DNA of 5,800 nt, taken from the NCBI GenBank assembly GCA_945631445.1, contig CALZCR010000131.1:1-5800 (forward strand), read 5' to 3'. The notes beneath the pieces were generated by a model. The model saw nothing but the letters and a program-made list of their open reading frames with translations. It made no database searches and had not been told where the DNA came from. Origin of the DNA: an uncultured Corynebacterium sp. Lineage in GTDB: Bacteria; Actinomycetota; Actinomycetes; Mycobacteriales; Mycobacteriaceae. A program made the position numbers and the translations under genes. Each line of letters begins with the position of its first letter. Within the stretch, counting starts at the first letter, position 1. Shown in pieces: positions 1 to 5,800 of the stretch.

Positions 1-1015
<1,015 letters not shown>

Positions 1016-1027
1016 GCGCCCAGCCAG

Positions 1028-1063
1028 ACACCGCCCGCGCCGTCGAAGGCCGGGCGGTGTTTT
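1028..1063 (+). terminator. Rho-independent terminator after guaB
   Basis: A perfect 10-bp inverted repeat has arms ACACCGCCCG (1028-1037) and CGGGCGGTGT (1051-1060). The 13-nt interior can add a short GCC/GGC pairing (1039-1041 with 1048-1050). A short T run (1060-1063) follows the descending arm at once. The stem is strong, but the T tract has only four bases, so some readthrough into guaB3 is plausible. It starts 13 nt after the guaB stop codon. Confidence 0.8.
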
Positions 1064-1078
1064 CCTGCCCGGGTGCGC

Positions 1079-1084
1079 TAAAGT
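1079..1084 (+). promoter_or_regulatory. Candidate -10 promoter element for guaB3
   Basis: TAAAGT at 1079-1084, followed by GGG, fits the corynebacterial -10 pattern TAnAnT with G after it. It predicts a transcription start near 1091, about 30 nt before the guaB3 ATG. No convincing -35 is visible at 17-18 nt upstream; that position falls in the descending arm and T run of the guaB terminator. Weak -35 elements are common in this group, so the call rests on the -10 and its placement. Confidence 0.55.
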
Positions 1085-1111
1085 GGGCCTCCGACATCAT
1101 CTGTGAGGATT

Positions 1112-1116
1112 GGGAG
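1112..1116 (+). promoter_or_regulatory. Ribosome binding site that sets the guaB3 start
   Basis: GGGAG at 1112-1116 lies 6 nt before the ATG at 1123. The reading frame is open further back to another ATG at 1057. That one lies inside the terminator arm, upstream of the candidate promoter and without a Shine-Dalgarno site, and it would add 22 residues unrelated to the family. The site therefore supports 1123 as the true start. Confidence 0.75.
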
Positions 1117-1122
1117 CAGCAC

Positions 1123-2232
1123 ATGCGCGAATACGTCGAAATCGGTATCGGTCGGGAAGCCCGCCGCACCTGGCATCTGGACGACCTGACCCTGGTGCCG
1201 TCCCGGCGCACCCGCTCCTCCAAGGACGTGGACACGACCTGGAGCATCGACGCCTACTCCTTCGACACCCCCGTGGTCTCGCACCCGACCGACGCGCTGG
1301 CGTCGCCGGAGTTCGCCAAGGAGATGGGCGTGCAGGGCGGTCTGGCGGTCATCAACGCCGAGGGGCTGTGGGGCCGCCACCGCGACCTGGACGGCGCGAT
1401 CGGCCGAGTGCTGGTGGCGTCCGGCCCGCGGGAGGCCACCGGGGTGCTGCAGGAGCTGCATGCGGCCCCGTTGGATTACGAGCTGCTCGCCGAGCGCATC
1501 CGCGACGTCCGCGACAGCGGCGCCACCGTCGCAGTGCGCGTGAGCCCGCAGAACGCCCGGGAGATCGCCCCCGAGGTCATCGCCGCCGGCGCCGAGCTGC
1601 TGTTCATCCAGGGCACCATCATCTCCGCGGAACACGTGGCCAAGGGCGGGGACCCGATCAACCTCAAGGAGTTCATCGGCTCCTTGGAGATCCCGGTCAT
1701 CGCCGGGGCGGTCTCGGACTACTCCACCGCGATGCACCTGATGCGCACGGGCGCGGCCGGCGTCATCGTCGGCGGCGGCACCAACACCTCCGCCGCGGCC
1801 CTGGGCATCGAGACCCCGCTGGCCACGGCCATCGCCGACTCGGCGGCGGCCCGCCGCGACTACCTCGACGAAACCGGCGGCCGCTACGTCCACATCATCG
1901 CGGACGGCGAGCTGCGCACCTCCGGCGACATGGCCAAGGCCATCGCCTGCGGCGCGGACGCCGTCATGCTGGGCACCCCGCTCGCGGCCGCCGAGGAAGC
2001 CGCCGCCTCCGGACACTTCTGGCAGTCCTCGGCAGCGCACCCGCGTTTCCCGCGCGGCGTGATCGAGCAGGTCACCGACCAGCGCGCCACCCTGGAGACG
2101 ATCCTGCACGGCCCGTCCGCGGATCCGCACGGCCTGCAGAACCTGGTGGGCGGCCTGACCCGTTCCATGGCGAAGTGCGGCTACACCGACCTGAAGTCCT
2201 TCCAGAAGGTGGGCATCTCCACGAGCTTCTGA
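1123..2232 (+). CDS. guaB3: GuaB3-family IMP dehydrogenase-like protein
   Basis: A 369-residue IMPDH/GMP reductase superfamily TIM barrel that goes directly from strand to barrel with no CBS domains. The N-terminus (MREYVEIGIG, then LVPSRRTRSSKDV at 24-36) and the C-terminus (LVGGLTRSMAKCGYTDLKSFQKVG at 341-364) are hallmarks of the actinobacterial GuaB3 family, and the length matches it. The phosphate-site region DGELRTSGDMAKAIACGADA (261-280) is recognisable. The loop that carries the catalytic cysteine in IMPDH reads VGGGTNTSAAALGI (216-229) with no cysteine. The only cysteines are 276 and 352, and there is no Arg-Tyr flap pair. It is therefore not an ordinary IMPDH. As I recall, the mycobacterial member showed no IMPDH activity, while a cyanobacterial member was reported active; the function here is open. 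The neighbours are guaB, 107 nt upstream behind a terminator, and an unknown gene 61 nt downstream with no terminator between. Confidence 0.93.
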   Translation: MREYVEIGIGREARRTWHLDDLTLVPSRRTRSSKDVDTTWSIDAYSFDTPVVSHPTDALASPEFAKEMGVQGGLAVINAEGLWGRHRDLDGAIGRVLVASGPREATGVLQELHAAPLDYELLAERIRDVRDSGATVAVRVSPQNAREIAPEVIAAGAELLFIQGTIISAEHVAKGGDPINLKEFIGSLEIPVIAGAVSDYSTAMHLMRTGAAGVIVGGGTNTSAAALGIETPLATAIADSAAARRDYLDETGGRYVHIIADGELRTSGDMAKAIACGADAVMLGTPLAAAEEAAASGHFWQSSAAHPRFPRGVIEQVTDQRATLETILHGPSADPHGLQNLVGGLTRSMAKCGYTDLKSFQKVGISTSF

Positions 2233-2240
2233 CGCAGGAG

Positions 2241-2246
2241 TAGTCT
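2241..2246 (+). promoter_or_regulatory. Weak candidate -10 upstream of the 2294 gene
   Basis: TAGTCT followed by GGGG lies 8 nt after the guaB3 stop and 47 nt before the GTG at 2294. It resembles corynebacterial -10 sites in the first two and last positions and in the trailing G run, but it lacks the A at the fourth position. No -35 is evident. Readthrough from guaB3 is an equally good explanation, since no hairpin terminator separates the genes. Confidence 0.25.
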
Positions 2247-2293
2247 GGGGCGGTATTTCCGTCGCAGCAACGCAGAAAAGGGGTCGACGCCCA

Positions 2294-3271
2294 GTGTCCG
2301 CACCGTCGCCGCAATCCCGTCCCGCCGTCACGACCCTCCCGCACGGGGAGCTGGACCTGCCGGAGGGGGCGAGGGAGATCCTCGAGGCGGGCAGCCCCGC
2401 CGTCGGCTACCTCAACGACCGGGCGTTGGTGGCCGTCACCCCGCTTGCCGACGATCGCCGAATCGCCGTCGAGATCGCGCCCCGGGCCGGGGACCTCCCC
2501 GCCGCCCCCGACGCCGGTGGTTCCTACGAACGGTGGCAGTGGGAGACCCTGCCCGCCGAGCTGGCCGAGCACGGCCCGCCGCACTTCGAGCACGCCCTGC
2601 TCCGGGAGTTCCACGAAGAGCTGGCGGAGTTCATGGCGGCGTGGCGGGACATCGCGCCGGCCACCGACGACCTGGGGGAGCGTTTGAAAGAAGAAGCCGC
2701 CGCGGCCGCCCGGGTAGGCGAGGAGATGAAGGCCCTGGAGGTCTCCGGACCGGAACGCACCCTGCTGCTGGCGCCGCTGCGGTCGTGGGTGACGATGCAC
2801 GACATCGTGGACGAACACGTCGCGGAACTGTCGGAACTCCTCGCCGCTCTGCGCCGGGCCGGTTCCCGCGCCGGGTTCCATGTCGCGCTCGCGCAGCTGC
2901 ACGCCCGCGCCGCCGACGCCGAACCGAGCCCGCAGCTCCTCGCCGCCCTCCGCCTCGACGTGGACGATCTCGCGGCCGGAGCGCTGGAGCGGGACCGGCT
3001 GGCCGCGCGGGTGGGCGCCAAAGTACGGTCGCTGACCTCCCTGATGGGGGTACCGGGCGAGGTCATCACCGGCTGGCTGGAAGACACCGACTTCGCGTCT
3101 TTTCCACCGGAGGCCCACCGACTGGTCGAGGAAGTCCGCTCTGCCTCGGAGAACATGACCGCGTCGATGAGCGAATTGGAGGCGCTGGCGCGCCGGGTGG
3201 CGGGGGAGGTAGGGCCCAGCCCGGAGGGGCTGCGGGCCCGGGTGGAGGCGGTGGCCGCTCACCTCGGCTAA
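2294..3271 (+). CDS. Hypothetical helical protein between guaB3 and guaA
   Basis: I do not recognise this 325-residue protein. The chosen GTG at 2294 has AAGGGG (2278-2283) 10 nt upstream. No signal peptide or membrane segment is visible, so it is probably cytosolic. It contains no cysteine. Residues 35-65 look like short beta strands (VGYLNDRALVAVTPL, then RRIAVEIAPRAG). From about 84 to the end it is predominantly helical and rich in Ala, Glu, Leu and Arg, with long amphipathic stretches (100-118, 126-150, 164-206, 214-250, 273-303) that could form a coiled coil or helical bundle. Tryptophans stand at 81, 83, 117, 165 and 261. No catalytic motif, nucleotide-binding loop or DNA-binding helix-turn-helix was evident. 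Codon use is GC-rich like its neighbours, and it is on the same strand as the gua genes, 61 nt after guaB3 and 33 nt before guaA. A link with purine metabolism is inference from position only. Confidence 0.85.
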   Translation: MSAPSPQSRPAVTTLPHGELDLPEGAREILEAGSPAVGYLNDRALVAVTPLADDRRIAVEIAPRAGDLPAAPDAGGSYERWQWETLPAELAEHGPPHFEHALLREFHEELAEFMAAWRDIAPATDDLGERLKEEAAAAARVGEEMKALEVSGPERTLLLAPLRSWVTMHDIVDEHVAELSELLAALRRAGSRAGFHVALAQLHARAADAEPSPQLLAALRLDVDDLAAGALERDRLAARVGAKVRSLTSLMGVPGEVITGWLEDTDFASFPPEAHRLVEEVRSASENMTASMSELEALARRVAGEVGPSPEGLRARVEAVAAHLG

Positions 3272-3291
3272 GAAATCTCGGGTCTGCGTAG

Positions 3292-3297
3292 TAAGGT
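3292..3297 (+). promoter_or_regulatory. Candidate -10 (or Shine-Dalgarno) at the guaA start
   Basis: TAAGGT at 3292-3297 ends 7 nt before the guaA GTG at 3305, the spacing expected between a -10 element and a transcription start. If used, the mRNA would begin at or next to the start codon and be leaderless, which is common in corynebacteria. The hexamer lacks the A at the fourth position, and the -35 region (TAAGAA near 3269-3274) is poor. The AAGG inside it, 8 nt from the GTG, could instead act as a modest ribosome binding site on a transcript from upstream. Confidence 0.35.
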
Positions 3298-3304
3298 CAG
3301 CTTT

Positions 3305-4835
<1,531 letters not shown>

Positions 4836-4852
<17 letters not shown>

Positions 4853-5800
4853 CCTCGAGTTCCCCGATCTGACCGCCGCCGATGTGGAGCGTGAGCTCTG
4901 CGCCGGCGGCGTCGTCGTTGTAGCGCCCGGAGGCGCAGGAGTATTCGCCGAGACCCTCGTTGTCGTCGCAGACCAGGGTGGTGGGGACGTCGTCGGGGAG
5001 GTAGACGGTGGTCTCCCCGATGCCCGGGTGCACGACGACGGTGCGGGCGGACTCGAGGCTTTCCAGCCCCCGCAGATCCAGGGTCAGTTCACCGATATCG
5101 CTGTTGTAGTTGGTGGCCAACTGCTCCGCGGTGATGGGGGCGTGGTCCTGTTCCCCGACGTCGTAATTGCGCGGCAGGAACCAGCTGACGGCCAACGACG
5201 CCACCAGCAGCGTGACCGCGAAGCCGGCGAACACCCACAGCCAGATTTTCGGGCGTTTCTTCTTCGGGGTTGCCAGTGGCGGGGGATCCGGCAGGTCCCA
5301 GGCGAAGGGCGCGGTGCCCAACGGATCCCACGCCGGCGGGGTCTGACGTGGCGTGTCGTAGCCTTCGGGGTAGGTGAAGCCGCTCAAGTCAACGGGCCGG
5401 GGCATGGGCTTAGGCGCCTGCCGGATCAGCCCCGCGGGAGGGAGCGGTTCTTTGAGATGCAGCCCCCACCAGGCGACCAGCAGGGCGAGGATGCCCAGCA
5501 CCGCGGTGGCGCCGAGCCCGCCGGTGCCCACCGTGAGCACCCCGGAGAAGAGGACGAAGAAGATCACCAGCCACCAGCCGGCGGGCCGCTCCTTCTTTTC
5601 CACCTCGTCCAACCGGTCGCCCGGGCGGGCGATCGCCTGGATCGGGGCGACGGCCATGCCGTAACGCGGCATGCACAACCAGGCCAGCAGGTAGGCGGCG
5701 ACGCCGCCGCCGACAGACAACGTGGCGACGACGAAAGCGATGCGCACGATGGTCGGGTCGATTTGATAGCGCACGCCGATTCCTTCGGCGACGCCGGCGA
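4836..5800 (-). CDS. esrI: PspC-domain membrane protein with toastrack/LiaF-like C-terminus, probable EsrI, 5'-truncated
   Basis: The frame is open to the right edge; the GTG at 5774 is internal, since upstream codons read AGVAEGIG, which continues a standard PspC domain into [15 protein letters not shown]. Numbering from 5774: the hydrophobic PspC segment is at 9-35, ending AWLCMP. A charged loop (36-66) and two membrane segments (67-83, 86-104) follow. Then come a Pro-rich linker (107-170) and KKKRPK (171-176), directly before a last membrane segment (178-199). The positive cluster suggests the linker is cytoplasmic and residues 201-312 lie outside. That tail is beta-rich ([29 protein letters not shown]), like the C-terminal domain of LiaF-type inhibitors, with Cys269 and Cys280 able to form a disulfide. 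In C. glutamicum such a protein near guaA is EsrI, the inhibitor of the EsrSR two-component envelope-stress system. The symbol rests on architecture plus location, and esrSR would lie beyond the right edge. Domain calls are firmer than the symbol. Confidence 0.8.
4838..4868. other. Imperfect hairpin across the convergent stop codons
   Basis: GGGAA (4845-4849) can pair with TTCCC (4860-4864), and ATCG (4838-4841) with CGAT (4865-4868), leaving a 3-nt bulge on one side and a 10-nt loop that contains the palindrome CTCGAG. It spans the guaA stop and the last sense codons of the minus-strand gene, whose stop overlaps its edge. There is no T tract on either side, so it is at best a weak structure rather than a standard terminator. 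Confidence 0.25.

Noticed and set aside
1057..1122. N-terminal extension of guaB3 from an upstream ATG
   Set aside because: It starts inside the terminator arm and upstream of the likely promoter, has no ribosome binding site, and adds residues unlike the family; the ATG at 1123 gives the known N-terminus.
1110..2243. 377-residue plus-strand frame overlapping guaB3 in another phase
   Set aside because: Arg/Gly/Pro/His-rich translation typical of a shifted frame of a GC-rich gene; the guaB3 frame is the one with family motifs.
2233..2293. Terminator or riboswitch in the gap between guaB3 and the unknown gene
   Set aside because: Only 61 nt, with no convincing inverted repeat or T run, and too short for a known purine-type riboswitch.
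1078..2331. 417-residue open frame on the minus strand across guaB3
   Set aside because: Antisense shadow of guaB3 in high-GC sequence; composition is low-complexity and no family is recognisable.
4873..4910. CCGCCGCC / GGCGGCG inverted repeat after guaA as a terminator
   Set aside because: No T tract follows on either strand, and it lies within the coding sequence of the minus-strand gene, where such GC-rich pairings are common by chance.

Overview
The window is a compact, gene-dense stretch of a high-GC actinobacterial chromosome, most likely a Corynebacterium or close relative. The grounds are a strong preference for G/C in third codon positions, the guaB - guaB3 - guaA arrangement, corynebacterial-looking -10 hexamers with G-rich flanks, and a gene after guaA that resembles esrI of the C. 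glutamicum EsrISR envelope-stress system, which I recall lying close to guaA there. The genus is an inference from family and context; no search was run.

Layout, left to right. (1) 1-1015, +: the 3' two thirds of guaB (IMP dehydrogenase), cut by the left window edge. (2) 1016-1122: a 107-nt gap with a GC-rich hairpin terminator followed closely by a corynebacterial-type -10 and a Shine-Dalgarno site. (3) 1123-2232, +: guaB3, an IMPDH-family paralogue without CBS domains and without the catalytic cysteine loop. (4) 2294-3271, +: a 325-residue helical, cysteine-free soluble protein I do not recognise, lying inside the purine cluster. (5) 3305-4852, +: guaA, complete GMP synthase, whose GTG start sits 7 nt after a possible -10, so it may be leaderless. 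(6) 4836-5800, -: a PspC-domain membrane protein with a C-terminal toastrack/LiaF-like domain, cut by the right edge, whose 3' end overlaps that of guaA by 17 bp.

Functionally, GuaB converts IMP to XMP and GuaA aminates XMP to GMP, so the + strand genes form a guanine-nucleotide cluster. GuaB3 belongs to that family but its role is open, and the unknown protein is placed there only by position. The minus-strand gene belongs to a different process, cell-envelope stress sensing. There is no gene-free stretch over 300 bases, and I saw no tRNA, rRNA, mobile element, CRISPR array or attachment site. The window looks like ordinary core chromosome. The points worth a second look are the unknown protein, the degenerate active site of GuaB3, the possible leaderless start of guaA and the overlapping convergent gene ends.
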